A DNA stretch of 64,000 nucleotides from JBFIHF01 sp964411125 (GCA_964411125.1 CAYPJU010000001.1:62001-126000), one strand, 5' to 3'. Counted from the first letter of the stretch, positions 18,000-31,278 are shown. The notes: a model not told the origin generated them from the letters alone. A program made the numbers and translations.

Positions 18000-18586
18000 T
18001 TTTGCTCGGGGGCGTCCTTCTCGGCCGGCTTCGCCTTCGTTTCCTCGGGCGGGCGGGCATCTGTCTTCGGTGGCGCCACGATCTTCTCCCCTTCGGCTTC
18101 GGGGGCGGTGGGGTCGGTCGCGGGACGCCAGTCGACCTTGATGTGTTCGATGCCGGCCGTGGCCGCCTTACCGCTGATATCGGCGACCAGCGCCGCGTCG
18201 GTCGATCGGTCGGCGGTGATCACGACCCGAGTCTCGGGGTCGGATTTAGCGGCGGACGCGAACATCGTCGGCATCGCGTCGGTCGGCAGCGGCTCGCCCT
18301 GGAACGTCGGCTCGCCGGCTCGGATCTCGATCTCGATCTCCGTCGCCGGAGCCGTGTCCGGAGCTTCCTGAACGACCGGCGCCGCCTCGGTGACGGGACC
18401 GTCCGAGCTCGAGGCGACGAGGAGTCCGGTGTCGCCTTTCGCCTCGGCTTGCTTCGCAGCCTGGGTAGCGTCGTTCGCAGTTTCGCTGCCGGTCTTCACG
18501 GCATCGTCGTTGCGCGTCGCGGGTGGCGCGGTGGAGCATCCGGCGACGAGAAGGGAGAGAGCGAGGAGTTTCTTCGCGCGCATCAA
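17996..18586 (-). CDS. Lipoprotein with an ExbD/TolR-like periplasmic domain
   Basis: 196 residues. MMRAKKLLALSLLVAGC is a lipoprotein signal with a clean lipobox. A Thr/Ala-rich linker leads to a domain at about 85-150: EIEIEIRAG, then a helix, RVVITADRSTDAALVADISG and GIEHIKVD. This order matches the periplasmic domain of ExbD/TolR, the energy-transducing partner of TonB/TolA systems. The usual N-terminal transmembrane helix is replaced by a lipid anchor, so it cannot join an ExbB/TolQ motor in the normal way. The tail is rich in Pro, Lys and Glu. The stop overlaps the start of the mannosyltransferase-like gene, though a joint function is not obvious. Confidence 0.6.
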   Translation of the reverse strand: MMRAKKLLALSLLVAGCSTAPPATRNDDAVKTGSETANDATQAAKQAEAKGDTGLLVASSSDGPVTEAAPVVQEAPDTAPATEIEIEIRAGEPTFQGEPLPTDAMPTMFASAAKSDPETRVVITADRSTDAALVADISGKAATAGIEHIKVDWRPATDPTAPEAEGEKIVAPPKTDARPPEETKAKPAEKDAPEQK

Positions 18587-18602
18587 TCGTTCTCCGGCGA
18601 GG

Positions 18603-18641
18603 CTTCAAAAGAAAACGGCGACGCACTTCGTGCATCGCCGT
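18603..18641 (-). terminator. Intrinsic terminator of rpsD
   Basis: On the minus strand a 12-base stem (11 of 12 paired; 18641-18630 with 18626-18615) closes on a three-base loop and is followed by TTTTCTTTT. It lies 26 bases after the rpsD stop, so it should end the rpsD transcript before the downstream lipoprotein gene. Confidence 0.85.
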
Positions 18642-18666
18642 CCGTCACAGCCAACATTAGACAGAT

Positions 18667-19278
18667 TTACAGTCGCGGCGAGTAGTACTCGACGACGAGC
18701 TGCTCTTCGACCTGCAGCGGGACGTCTTCGCGCTGCGGCTCGGCGACCATCGTCCCCGTCATCGTCCCCTGATCGAAGGAGAGGTAGGACGGGAGGCGGA
18801 GGGTCGGCTGCGCGACGCTGTCTTTGATGAAGTCCAGGTTGCGGCTCTTCGGTCGGACCGTGATCTCGTGACCCGGAGCGACGCGGAAGCTCGGTCGGTC
18901 GACCTTCTTCCCGTCGACCATCACGTGACCGTGGACGACCATCTGACGCGCGGCCGGGATGGTCGGCGCGAGGCCGAGACGGAAGACGACGTTGTCGAGA
19001 CGTCGCTCGAGCAGTTTGAGGAGCGCCTGACCCGACGGCTCTCGCGAACGCTGGGCGTCCGTGAAGAGGTTTCGGAGCTGCTTCTCACTCACGCCGTAGT
19101 TGAAGCGCAGTTTCTGCTTTTCGTAGAGCTGCTTCTTGAATTCGCTGAAGCGCTGGCGTCCCTGTCCGTGTTGTCCGGGCGGGTACGGTCGCCGATCGGC
19201 GATCTTGCGCGTGAGGCCCGGCATGTCGGTGCCGAGTCGTCGGGTGATGCGGAGGCGAGGTCCTCGATATCGTGCCAT
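18667..19278 (-). CDS. rpsD: 30S ribosomal protein S4
   Basis: 203 residues, full length. S4 nucleates assembly of the small subunit by binding 16S rRNA and in many bacteria also represses its own mRNA. The start MARYRGPRLRITRRLG, the PPGQHGQ segment and the S4 RNA-binding domain (RLDNVVFRLG... ARQMVVHGHVMVDGKKV) are canonical. There are no cysteines, so this is the zinc-independent form. The gene stands alone with its own terminator. In many genomes rpsD sits in the alpha operon with rpsM, rpsK, rpoA and rplQ, none of which is adjacent here. Confidence 0.97.
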   Translation of the reverse strand: MARYRGPRLRITRRLGTDMPGLTRKIADRRPYPPGQHGQGRQRFSEFKKQLYEKQKLRFNYGVSEKQLRNLFTDAQRSREPSGQALLKLLERRLDNVVFRLGLAPTIPAARQMVVHGHVMVDGKKVDRPSFRVAPGHEITVRPKSRNLDFIKDSVAQPTLRLPSYLSFDQGTMTGTMVAEPQREDVPLQVEEQLVVEYYSPRL

Positions 19279-19363
19279 TTCGAACTTTCCGTTAGCCGTT
19301 TCGTTACATTTTACGCGGGCCTGCGCTCATTCGAGTCTTCTCGGCAGGCGTGCGAGGCGCGAC

Positions 19364-19391
19364 ACCATAACAGAAAGGTTTCCCGACGCAA
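19364..19391 (-). promoter_or_regulatory. Candidate promoter of rpsD
   Basis: On the minus strand TTGCGT (19391-19386) and TATGGT (19369-19364) are 16 bases apart. They lie about 90 bases upstream of the rpsD start. The -10 matches the consensus at four of six positions and the -35 at three. The leader between them and the start may be the site of S4 autoregulation, but no clear structure was worked out. Confidence 0.35.
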
Positions 19392-19466
19392 GCGGTTTCC
19401 GTGGCGGCGGTGATGCGGGGATCCTCCCCTCCCTGGAGCCCGCTCTGCGTGACCGGCGGAGCCGCG

Positions 19467-19973
19467 TCACCCGACGAGGAAGACGGCGTCCCCCATGTCG
19501 CACAGCGCCCCGTGGTCGACCGACTGGGGAACGTCGTCTTCCACGGCGAGGCGTAGGACCGCCATCGCCAGCCGCTGGACGTGGATCCAGTCGTCGCCGG
19601 CCGTCTCCATCGACTCCCCGATCGCGCCGGTCTCGATCCGCTCGGGACGCGCGGTGACGACCTGGAGGCCCGCCGGGACTCGCACCTTGCGCTCACCCAC
19701 CACGACGAGCCGCGAGACGTCGAGCTCGTCAGGGTACGAACCTCGCAATCCGGAGGGGGCGACGAGGACGACGGGACCGTCGGTCGTCTCCACTTCGCTC
19801 GGGATGCCCCACTGGACTCCTTGCATCCACCGCTCCTCGAAAGCGCTTCGACGCTCTGCCGTGATTGCAACCACCTGAGAACCATAAGAAAAGGCCATCT
19901 GCGCCACTTCCGTGCCGAGCGCGGAGTCCGCGTCCAGCACCACGATTGTGGGGTGTTCCGTTGTCGTGGGCAT
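19467..19973 (-). CDS. Small Rossmann-like protein, unknown function
   Basis: 168 residues. A clean AAAGGAG precedes the ATG. The sequence opens with a beta-alpha-beta pattern, TIVVLDADSALGTEVAQMAF then SQVVAITAERR, like the nucleotide-binding start of extended SDR or NmrA-like proteins, but the glycine motif is reduced to D-A-D-S-A-L-G. Later strands (GPVVLVAP, RLVVVGERK) fit a minimal Rossmann fold. No catalytic Tyr-x-x-x-Lys is present, so it is unlikely to be a dehydrogenase. It is divergent from the NERD-pseudokinase gene across 66 bases, so the two may share a regulatory region. Confidence 0.5.
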   Translation of the reverse strand: MPTTTEHPTIVVLDADSALGTEVAQMAFSYGSQVVAITAERRSAFEERWMQGVQWGIPSEVETTDGPVVLVAPSGLRGSYPDELDVSRLVVVGERKVRVPAGLQVVTARPERIETGAIGESMETAGDDWIHVQRLAMAVLRLAVEDDVPQSVDHGALCDMGDAVFLVG

Positions 19974-20039
19974 TTCACTCCTTTAGTATGCGCCGCGGTC
20001 GCCAGGGTTCCGGCGTCCGCGTGAAAGTAACGGTGGACG

Positions 20040-21431
20040 ATGGCGAAGTACATTCCCATAGGCGACCCGATCAATGCGTGGGAATCGGAGGCGATGCGCC
20101 TGCTTCGCGACCGACTTCCCGACCACTTTCTCGTCCTGGGAAACTTCGAACTCCAACTGCCTCAGCGCGCCAACACCTTCGAGTACGACGCGGTCGTCGT
20201 CGGAGAACACGGCCTCTACGCGGTCGAGATCAAGGGTTGGAGCGGCACCGTCGAGGGTGATCAACGCCGCTGGTACCTCGACTGGGGAAAGGTTCAGAAC
20301 CCCTTCATCCTGACCGAACGCAAAGCGAAGGCGATGCGTAGTTTCATTCGGTTGGCGGTCCCCGAACTCCCGCGCGACATCTTCTGCCAGGCCGTCGTCA
20401 TGCTGCCAGCCGGCGCCGACGTGCGCGTCGAGGACGTCCGCGCCGAGCGAATCTTGCAGCCGCACACTTTCTACGATTTTTTCGTCAACGAGGAGAGAAT
20501 CCTCGCCATTGGGCCGGGGGCGCTCCTCAACGAGCGGTTGCGACGAAAGATCGAAGAGGCCCTCGTACCGCTCGCCGCACCTCCCTCGGAGGTCCCGCGC
20601 GTCCCGAACTACGAGATCGTCGGCGAACCCGACGAGAGCGAGGCCCAGACTCGACCGTACCGAGAGTTCGTGGGGAAACACGCGCTCCTGCGTTCGCGCG
20701 AACGGGTCCGCATCAAGATGTATTCGCTCGACCCGCTCGCCACCGACGCCGAGCAGCGCCGCGCGTACGACCGTGTGCTGCGGGACATGGAGGCGCTGAC
20801 GCGGCTGCACGCCAACCCCTACATTGCGAGCGCTTACGAAGTGCTACGGGACAACGACCACGAGCTGAACTTCTTCCTCGTCTCCGAGTGGGTCGGTACG
20901 CGGACGCTCCAGGATTTCATCGAGTCGGCGGGATCGGGCTGGGAGGCGTGTCGAAAGGCCAAGCATTTGGGAGCTCACCTGTTGCGGGCCGTGAAGTTCA
21001 TGCACGAACAGGGGATCGTCCACCGCAACCTGAACCCCGGCGTCATCTACCTGACGGAAGAGGGCGGCGCCGTGCCGCTGAAGATCGCCGATTTCGATTA
21101 CGCCCGCGTCGTCCAGCTCCCTTCGATCTCCGACGCCCTCGATCACAACTCCAACGCGCGTTACAAAGCGCCGGAGCTCTGGCGCTCCAACGACTACGAC
21201 CACCGGGTCGACCTCTTCTCCTGCGGTGCGATTCTCTTCGAACTCTGCACCGGCCAACGGCTCTTCGAGTCGGTCGGCGATCTCCTGGTGCACGAGCGGG
21301 TCTGGGAGCGAAAGAAGGAGCTCCTCGAAGATCCGGAATGCCAGCGGGTCCTGGGAGGGTTGTTGTCCACCGAACCCGATGTTCGGGAAGCGATGCTGCA
21401 AGATGCGATCGACTACTTCGGCGAGGGGTGA
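20040..21431 (+). CDS. NERD-domain nuclease-like protein fused to a pseudokinase
   Basis: 463 residues without a signal peptide. Residues 10-125 are a NERD (nuclease-related) domain with the PD-(D/E)xK-type residues in place: D50 in FEYDAVVV, and E63 and K65 in AVEIKGW. A protein-kinase fold follows (about 205-460). The beta-3 lysine (K226, RVRIK) and a DFD in the DFG position (351-353) remain. The catalytic loop HRDLKPxN has become HRNLNPGVI (328-336), so the base Asp is Asn and both the Lys and the metal-binding Asn are lost. The kinase part should be a pseudokinase that senses or scaffolds, while the nuclease part looks intact. A defence or DNA-processing role is possible, but no other defence genes flank it. 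Confidence 0.85.
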   Translation: MAKYIPIGDPINAWESEAMRLLRDRLPDHFLVLGNFELQLPQRANTFEYDAVVVGEHGLYAVEIKGWSGTVEGDQRRWYLDWGKVQNPFILTERKAKAMRSFIRLAVPELPRDIFCQAVVMLPAGADVRVEDVRAERILQPHTFYDFFVNEERILAIGPGALLNERLRRKIEEALVPLAAPPSEVPRVPNYEIVGEPDESEAQTRPYREFVGKHALLRSRERVRIKMYSLDPLATDAEQRRAYDRVLRDMEALTRLHANPYIASAYEVLRDNDHELNFFLVSEWVGTRTLQDFIESAGSGWEACRKAKHLGAHLLRAVKFMHEQGIVHRNLNPGVIYLTEEGGAVPLKIADFDYARVVQLPSISDALDHNSNARYKAPELWRSNDYDHRVDLFSCGAILFELCTGQRLFESVGDLLVHERVWERKKELLEDPECQRVLGGLLSTEPDVREAMLQDAIDYFGEG

Positions 21432-21878
21432 CGAATCGGTGATCTCGTCCAACCCCGCATCCGGCTTATGTTTCGCAGCCGGAAGATCGTATCTAAAAAG
21501 CCGTTGACACTACCTGGCCGTATCGTTAGGTTTCACGCCTCAAAAATCCGGGCGGACGGATTGGCGCGAAATTTGAAATACCCTTACTGAGAACGTGAAA
21601 GGACTCGGCGAATCGGTCTTCCGATTCACCGGGTTACGATAGGAACCGAGTACGCGAGTTTCTCTGCCGAGCTGTCCCCACCGCGGGGCGCGTCGGCGAA
21701 GCAACTACACAGGGCGACTTCGATGACCAACTGATTGCGGCGACCGACGTCGGCGGCAGAGGGTGGTGTCTACCCTTCTGCCCTCGTCCGTTTGTCGCAC
21801 CTTGTCGCACCCGTCATCCGAAGCGCGCAGACCCCCGCCCGGGTCGAGAACGAAGTACGCACCAGTCGAGGAGAACTG
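21432..21878 (+). promoter_or_regulatory. 447-base rpoB leader region with hairpins
   Basis: No gene is seen. Two inverted repeats stand out: TCCGGCT/AGCCGGA at 21460-21483 with a 10-base loop, and a stem of 10 pairs with one mismatch around 21606-21631 (core GAATCGG-TCTT-CCGATTC). Neither is followed by a T run, so they are not typical terminators. The second lies between the candidate promoter and rpoB and could be a processing site or an autoregulatory element. Confidence 0.45.
21504..21532 (+). promoter_or_regulatory. Candidate promoter of rpoB-rpoC
   Basis: A perfect -35 box TTGACA (21504-21509) is followed after 17 bases by TAGGTT (21527-21532), a weak -10. It lies about 350 bases before the rpoB start, leaving a long 5' leader. 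This is the only perfect TTGACA noticed in the leader. Confidence 0.4.
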
Positions 21879-24800
21879 ATGTCTGAACCCATCAAGTCCA
21901 ACTTCCGAGCTCGAAAGAGCTTCGGAACGATCGAGAAAGTCACTGAGATTCCGAATCTCATCGACATCCAGATGCGCTCGTACAACGAGTTCCTGCAGTC
22001 CGACATCGAACCCGAAGACCGGGAATCGATCGGCCTGCAGGCCGTGTTCGAGAGCGTCTTCCCGATCACCGATTACAAAGACGTCTGTACGCTCGAGTTC
22101 GTCAGCTACAAGCTGGAGGAACCGAAGTACGACATTCGCGAGTGTATGGCTCGCGGGATGACCTATCACGCGCCGGTCAAAGTACTGACCCGGCTCGTGA
22201 TCTGGGACGTCGACGAGGACACTGGCACCCGCGCGATCCGTGACGTCAAAGCGAAAGAGGTGTTCTTCGGTGAAATCCCGCTCATGACCGAGAAAGGGAC
22301 GTTCATCATCAACGGCACCGAACGAGTGATCGTCAGCCAGCTTCACCGCTCGCCCGGCGCATTCTTCGACCACGACGGCGGCAAGAGCCACTCCTCCGGG
22401 AAGCTCCTGTACTCCGCTCGCGTCATCCCCTATCGCGGCTCGTGGCTCGACTTCGAGTTCGACGCCAAGGACATCGTCCACGTCCGCATCGACCGAAAAC
22501 GGAAGATGCCGGCGACGATCCTGCTGCGCGCGCTCGGTTACTCGACCGAGGAGCTCCTGAACTACTACTACCGCACCGAGACGATCTTCATCGAGAAGGG
22601 CGAGTACTTCAAGAGCGTCGACCTCGACGTCCTGCAGGGTCAGGTCGCGTCGATGGAGGTCGCCGACAAGGACGGCAACGTCATCGTCAAGAAGGGGAAG
22701 AAGTTCACGCGCTCGAGCATCCGCAAGCTCGCCAGCGCCGAGATGACCCGAGTCCCGATCGCCTTCGACGAGCTCGAAGGGAAGATCGCCGCCGAGGACA
22801 TCTTCGACGAGGAGACCGGCGAGATCGTCGTCGAAGTGAACGAAGAGCTGACCGAGACCAACATCCGTGACCTCGAAGGTCGCGGGATCTCGGCGTTCAA
22901 CGTTCTCTTCATCGACAACCTGAACTCCGGACCGTACCTGCGAAACACCCTCATCGCGGACAAGATCGAGACTCCCGAAGAGGGGATCCTCGAGATCTAC
23001 CAGCGCCTCCGCCCGGGCGATCCGCCGACCGAGGAGCAGGCGCAGAACCTGTTCGACAATCAGTTCTTCAACCCCGAGCGCTACGACCTCTCCAAGGTCG
23101 GTCGCCTCAAGCTCAACTACAAGTTCCACCGGCACATCATCGAGCCGCTGGAGGAAGAAGAGAAAGAGCTCGAGGAGATGCTCGAGAACACGAAGCTCGG
23201 CGACAAGAAGCGCGCTCAGCTCGAAGAGCAGCTCGACGAGGTCCGCGAGAAGCTTCAGCCGTGGCGCATTCAGACGCTGCGCGAGGAAGACATCCTCGAG
23301 ACCGTCCGCTACCTGATCGAGCTGCGAAACGGTCGCGGCACGACCGACGACATCGACCACCTCGGCAACCGCCGAGTCCGCACGGTCGGTGAGCTCCTCG
23401 AGAACCAGTACCGCATCGGTCTGGTCCGCATGGAGCGCGGCATCAAAGAGCGTATGTCGGTCTCGCAAGAGCTCGAGCGCTTGATGCCCGACGACCTCAT
23501 CAACGCGAAGCCGGTCAACGCCGTCATCAAAGAGTACTTCGGCTCGAGCCAGCTCTCGCAGTTCATGGACCAGACGAACCCGCTGTCGGAAGTGACGCAC
23601 AAGCGTCGCCTCTCCGCGCTGGGGCCGGGTGGTCTGACGCGCGACCGCGCAGGCTTCGAAGTTCGCGACGTCCACGTCACGCACTACGGCCGAATCTGCC
23701 CGATCGAGACGCCCGAAGGGCCGAACATCGGTCTCATCGCGTCGCTGTCGACCTACGCTCGGATCAACGATTACGGCTTCATCGAGACGCCGTATCGGAC
23801 TGTCGAGGACGGCCAGGCGACCGACGAGGTCGAGTTCTACTCGGCGCTCAAGGAGCAGGAGCACGTCATCGCTCAGGCGTCCGCTCAGATGGACGATGAC
23901 GGGCGTTTCGTCAACGACCTCGTCGCCGCCCGTGAAGCGGGTGAGCCGACGATGACCGACCCCGGTCGCGTCACGCTGATGGACGTCAGTCCGAACCAGC
24001 TCGTCTCGATCGGCGCGGGCCTCATCCCGTTCCTCGAGAACGACGACGCCAACCGCGCCCTGATGGGATCGAACATGCAGCGACAGGCAGTGCCTCTCGT
24101 TCGCACGGACGCCCCCCTCGTCGGTACCGGCATCGAGCGAATCATCGCACGCGATTCCGGCGTCACAGTCGTCGCCAAACACGACGGCGTGGTCGAATCC
24201 GTCGACGCCGAGCGTATCGTCATTCGTCCCGACCAGGACAACGACGACCTCTTCGTGCAGCCCGACATCTACAAGCTGACGAAGTTCTCCCGCTCCAACC
24301 AGGCGACCTGCATCAACCAGAAGCCGATCGTTCACGTGGGAGACCGCGTCGAACGCGGCGAGATCGTGGCCGACGGGCCGTCGACGGAGCGCGGCGAGCT
24401 CGCGCTCGGCCGCAACATCGTCGTCGCCTTCATGCCATGGGGTGGGTACAACTTCGAGGACTCCATTCTGATCAACGAGAAGCTCGTCAAAGAGGACGTG
24501 TACACCTCGATTCACATCGAGGAATTCGAGTGCACGGCTCGCGACACCAAGCTCGGTCAGGAAGAGATCACCCGCGACATCCCGAACGTCGGTGAGGAAG
24601 CGCTCGCCGACCTCGACGAGTCCGGCATCGTGCGCCTCGGCGCCGAGGTCGGACCGGGCGACATCCTCGTCGGAAAGATCACCCCGAAGGGCGAAACCCA
24701 GCTCTCCCCGGAGGAGAAACTCCTTCGCGCCATCTTCGGCGAGAAGGCGGGCGACGTTCGTGACACCTCGCTCAAGATGCCGCCCGGCACCAACGGGACC

Positions 24801-26099
24801 GTCATCGGCGCCAAAGTCTTCGCGCGACAGGACGTCGCCAAGGACGAGCGCACCAAGCAAATCGAGGACGAGGAAGAAGCCAAACTCCTCAAGGACCAGA
24901 ACGACGAGATTCGCATCCTTCGTGATGCCGCGTACCGCAAGATGCGCGATCTCCTCGTCGGGCAGAAGCTGTCGAGCGACCTCGAAGACGAGACGGGCAC
25001 CGCCCTCATCGGTTCGGGGACGAAGGTGACCGACAAGGTCCTCGGCGACGTTCCGCGCCGCTACTGGGCCGACATCAACGTCGACACCGCGACGAGCGAC
25101 AAGCTCATGCAGATTCAGTCGGACGTCGAGGACCAGGTCCTCGTCATCCGAATGAACTACGGGTCGAAGATCGAGAAGCTGCGCAAAGGCGACGAGCTCT
25201 CGCCCGGCGTCATCAAGATGGTGAAGGTCTACGTCGCCATCAAGCGCAAGATTCAGGTCGGCGACAAGATGGCTGGACGACACGGGAACAAAGGTGTCAT
25301 CAGCCGCATTCTTCCCACCGAAGACATGCCGTTCCTCGAGGACGGTACGCCGGTCGACATGGTGCTCAACCCCCTCGGTGTTCCGTCGCGTATGAACGTC
25401 GGACAGATCCTGGAGACGCACCTGGGGTGGGCCGCCAAGAACCTCGGTATCCGGATCGGCGAGCTGCTGGAAGAGGCCGGCAAAGAAGAGAACCTGCGGA
25501 AGTACCTGCTGGAGATCTTCACCGCGCCCGAATACCAGAAGCAGTTGAAGGACCTGGACGCCGACGGCCTGCGGGAGTTCGCCAAGACGACGTTGGGTGG
25601 TGTTCACACCGCCACGCCTGTCTTCGACGGAGCCCCCGAGACCGAGATTCGAGCCCTGCTCGAGAAGGCTGGCGTCAGCGCCGGCGGACAATCGGTGCTC
25701 TTCGACGGTCGTACCGGCGAAGCCTTCCAGAACGATGTCACCGTCGGTGTCATGTACGTTCTGAAGCTTCACCACCTCGTCGACGACAAGATTCACGCTC
25801 GGTCGATCGGTCCCTACAGCCTCGTCACCCAGCAGCCGCTCGGTGGTAAGGCACAGTTCGGTGGACAGCGACTCGGCGAGATGGAGGTCTGGGCGATCGA
25901 AGCCTACGGCGCAGCCTACACGCTGCAGGAGTTCCTGACGGTCAAGTCCGACGACGTCGTCGGACGTACCCGAATCTACGACTCCATCGTCAAAGGCGAC
26001 TTCAGTCTCGACCCGGGTCTGCCGGAGAGCTTCAACGTGTTGATCAAAGAGCTGCACGCTCTCTGCCTCAACGTGGAGCTCCTGGAAGACGCAGTCTGA
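21879..26099 (+). CDS. rpoB: RNA polymerase beta subunit
   Basis: 1406 residues from the ATG at 21879, which follows GAGGAGAACTG and begins MSEPIKSNFRARKSFG, the usual bacterial start. RpoB forms one pincer of RNA polymerase and much of the active site. Family landmarks include GPGGLTRDRAGFEVRDVH, CPIETPEGPNIGLI, the MAGRHGNKGV loop and the C-terminal QPLGGKAQFGGQRLGEMEVW. The rifampicin region reads SSQLSQFMDQTNPLSE then THKRRLSALG: the residues equivalent to E. coli D516, H526 and S531 are the sensitive type. The gene is followed by rpoC after 65 bases. No rplJ or rplL precedes it, which is unusual. Confidence 0.98.
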   Translation: MSEPIKSNFRARKSFGTIEKVTEIPNLIDIQMRSYNEFLQSDIEPEDRESIGLQAVFESVFPITDYKDVCTLEFVSYKLEEPKYDIRECMARGMTYHAPVKVLTRLVIWDVDEDTGTRAIRDVKAKEVFFGEIPLMTEKGTFIINGTERVIVSQLHRSPGAFFDHDGGKSHSSGKLLYSARVIPYRGSWLDFEFDAKDIVHVRIDRKRKMPATILLRALGYSTEELLNYYYRTETIFIEKGEYFKSVDLDVLQGQVASMEVADKDGNVIVKKGKKFTRSSIRKLASAEMTRVPIAFDELEGKIAAEDIFDEETGEIVVEVNEELTETNIRDLEGRGISAFNVLFIDNLNSGPYLRNTLIADKIETPEEGILEIYQRLRPGDPPTEEQAQNLFDNQFFNPERYDLSKVGRLKLNYKFHRHIIEPLEEEEKELEEMLENTKLGDKKRAQLEEQLDEVREKLQPWRIQTLREEDILETVRYLIELRNGRGTTDDIDHLGNRRVRTVGELLENQYRIGLVRMERGIKERMSVSQELERLMPDDLINAKPVNAVIKEYFGSSQLSQFMDQTNPLSEVTHKRRLSALGPGGLTRDRAGFEVRDVHVTHYGRICPIETPEGPNIGLIASLSTYARINDYGFIETPYRTVEDGQATDEVEFYSALKEQEHVIAQASAQMDDDGRFVNDLVAAREAGEPTMTDPGRVTLMDVSPNQLVSIGAGLIPFLENDDANRALMGSNMQRQAVPLVRTDAPLVGTGIERIIARDSGVTVVAKHDGVVESVDAERIVIRPDQDNDDLFVQPDIYKLTKFSRSNQATCINQKPIVHVGDRVERGEIVADGPSTERGELALGRNIVVAFMPWGGYNFEDSILINEKLVKEDVYTSIHIEEFECTARDTKLGQEEITRDIPNVGEEALADLDESGIVRLGAEVGPGDILVGKITPKGETQLSPEEKLLRAIFGEKAGDVRDTSLKMPPGTNGTVIGAKVFARQDVAKDERTKQIEDEEEAKLLKDQNDEIRILRDAAYRKMRDLLVGQKLSSDLEDETGTALIGSGTKVTDKVLGDVPRRYWADINVDTATSDKLMQIQSDVEDQVLVIRMNYGSKIEKLRKGDELSPGVIKMVKVYVAIKRKIQVGDKMAGRHGNKGVISRILPTEDMPFLEDGTPVDMVLNPLGVPSRMNVGQILETHLGWAAKNLGIRIGELLEEAGKEENLRKYLLEIFTAPEYQKQLKDLDADGLREFAKTTLGGVHTATPVFDGAPETEIRALLEKAGVSAGGQSVLFDGRTGEAFQNDVTVGVMYVLKLHHLVDDKIHARSIGPYSLVTQQPLGGKAQFGGQRLGEMEVWAIEAYGAAYTLQEFLTVKSDDVVGRTRIYDSIVKGDFSLDPGLPESFNVLIKELHALCLNVELLEDAV

Positions 26100-26164
26100 A
26101 CAAACATCCGCGGCGGTAGCGTCGCGATACGCGGGAAACCGCACAATTTCGAGAGGACGAAAGC

Positions 26165-30325
<4,161 letters not shown>

Positions 30326-30346
30326 CGTCCTTCGGCTGAAAGACAG

Positions 30347-30381
30347 AAGGCCTGACGCGGAAGCGTCAGGCCTTTTCTTTT
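30347..30381 (+). terminator. Intrinsic terminator of rpoBC
   Basis: A perfect 12-base stem (30347-30358 AAGGCCTGACGC with 30363-30374) has a GGAA tetraloop and is followed by TTCTTTT. It lies 21 bases after the rpoC stop and also separates it from the convergent TPR gene. Confidence 0.95.
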
Positions 30382-30411
30382 GTGGGTTTCGGCAAGTTCG
30401 GGGCGGGCCCG

Positions 30412-31278
30412 TCAGAACCTGGTGACCCACGAGAAGCCGGCTCCGTCCGTGCTGAACCACGGGACCATCGCCGACCCTTCCGCGTCCGAGTCTTCGCGGA
30501 AGAAGAGATCGTAGACGACGAGCCCGCCGCCAGCGGCGACGGCGCCGATGCCGCTGAAGAGCAGCACCTTGCCGAGGGTCTGTCGGCCTCGGATCTGCTG
30601 CCCGAGCTCGTCAGCGGCGTCGGGATCTTCGTCGAGGAGCCTCGAATGTTCCTCGATGTCGTCCTTGAGACCCGCGCTCACGATGATGGCGCCGGTCGTG
30701 AGACCGATGCCGAGCGCGCCTACGCCGACACCTGCCCATCCGATGGGCGAGAAGAGTGGCTCGCCGGGTTCTTCGGGGTCCGGTCCGATCCGTTCGACGC
30801 ACGCGCCGATGCGGATGTTGCAGAGGTAGCCCTCGTCGCAATCGTCGTTCGTCGAACAGACATCGGGGGCGTCGTCGGGCTTCGCGATGTCCTCGGCGAC
30901 CTCTTCGGAACGCTGCGCGATCATGTAGGCGCCCATTCGGCCGAGATTCCCGTCGCGAACTTCGTCGGGCATGCCGCCCATCTCGTCCGCCTTGCGGGCG
31001 TTCTTCAGCGCTTCGTCCCAGTTGCCGAGCTTCGAGTAGGAGAGCGAGATGCTGTAGAGAAACATCGCGTTGGGATCGAGCTCGAAGCCTGCTTTGAGCT
31101 TCGTGATCGCGACGGCGTACTCCCCGGCGTAATAGAGGTCGAATCCCTCTTTGTACAATTCAGCAGCTTCCTGCTGACGGTCCGCATCGTCTTGAGCCGT
31201 GGCGACAGCCGGGACCAACGCCGCGAAAGCACCGCCCATCAGGACCGTAAAGAGGGCGCGCTGAATCGGTCGTTTCAC
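30412..31278 (-). CDS. Exported TPR protein with two C-terminal membrane helices
   Basis: 288 residues starting at a GTG. A signal peptide (FTVLMGGAFAALVPAVATAQ) is followed by TPR repeats at about 36-105 (AAELYKEGFDLYYAGEYAVA and LSYSKLGNWDEALKNA). A short Cys pair region CSTNDDCDEGYLCN lies near 140, then two hydrophobic segments (GWAGVGVGALGIGLTTGAII and VLLFSGIGAVAAGGGLVVYD). It ends STDGAGFSWVTRF, very like the end of the PEGA protein at 36539-37702. This topology is typical of Myxococcota envelope proteins that scaffold other factors. The function is unknown. Confidence 0.65.
   Translation of the reverse strand: MKRPIQRALFTVLMGGAFAALVPAVATAQDDADRQQEAAELYKEGFDLYYAGEYAVAITKLKAGFELDPNAMFLYSISLSYSKLGNWDEALKNARKADEMGGMPDEVRDGNLGRMGAYMIAQRSEEVAEDIAKPDDAPDVCSTNDDCDEGYLCNIRIGACVERIGPDPEEPGEPLFSPIGWAGVGVGALGIGLTTGAIIVSAGLKDDIEEHSRLLDEDPDAADELGQQIRGRQTLGKVLLFSGIGAVAAGGGLVVYDLFFREDSDAEGSAMVPWFSTDGAGFSWVTRF

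Noticed and set aside
20040..21431. Active Ser/Thr kinase
   Set aside because: The catalytic Asp of HRD is Asn and the following Lys and Asn are also changed.
21705..26144. Open frame of about 1479 codons antisense to rpoB
   Set aside because: In GC-rich DNA with strong third-position GC bias, antisense frames stay open. The product is not protein-like and rpoB is certain.
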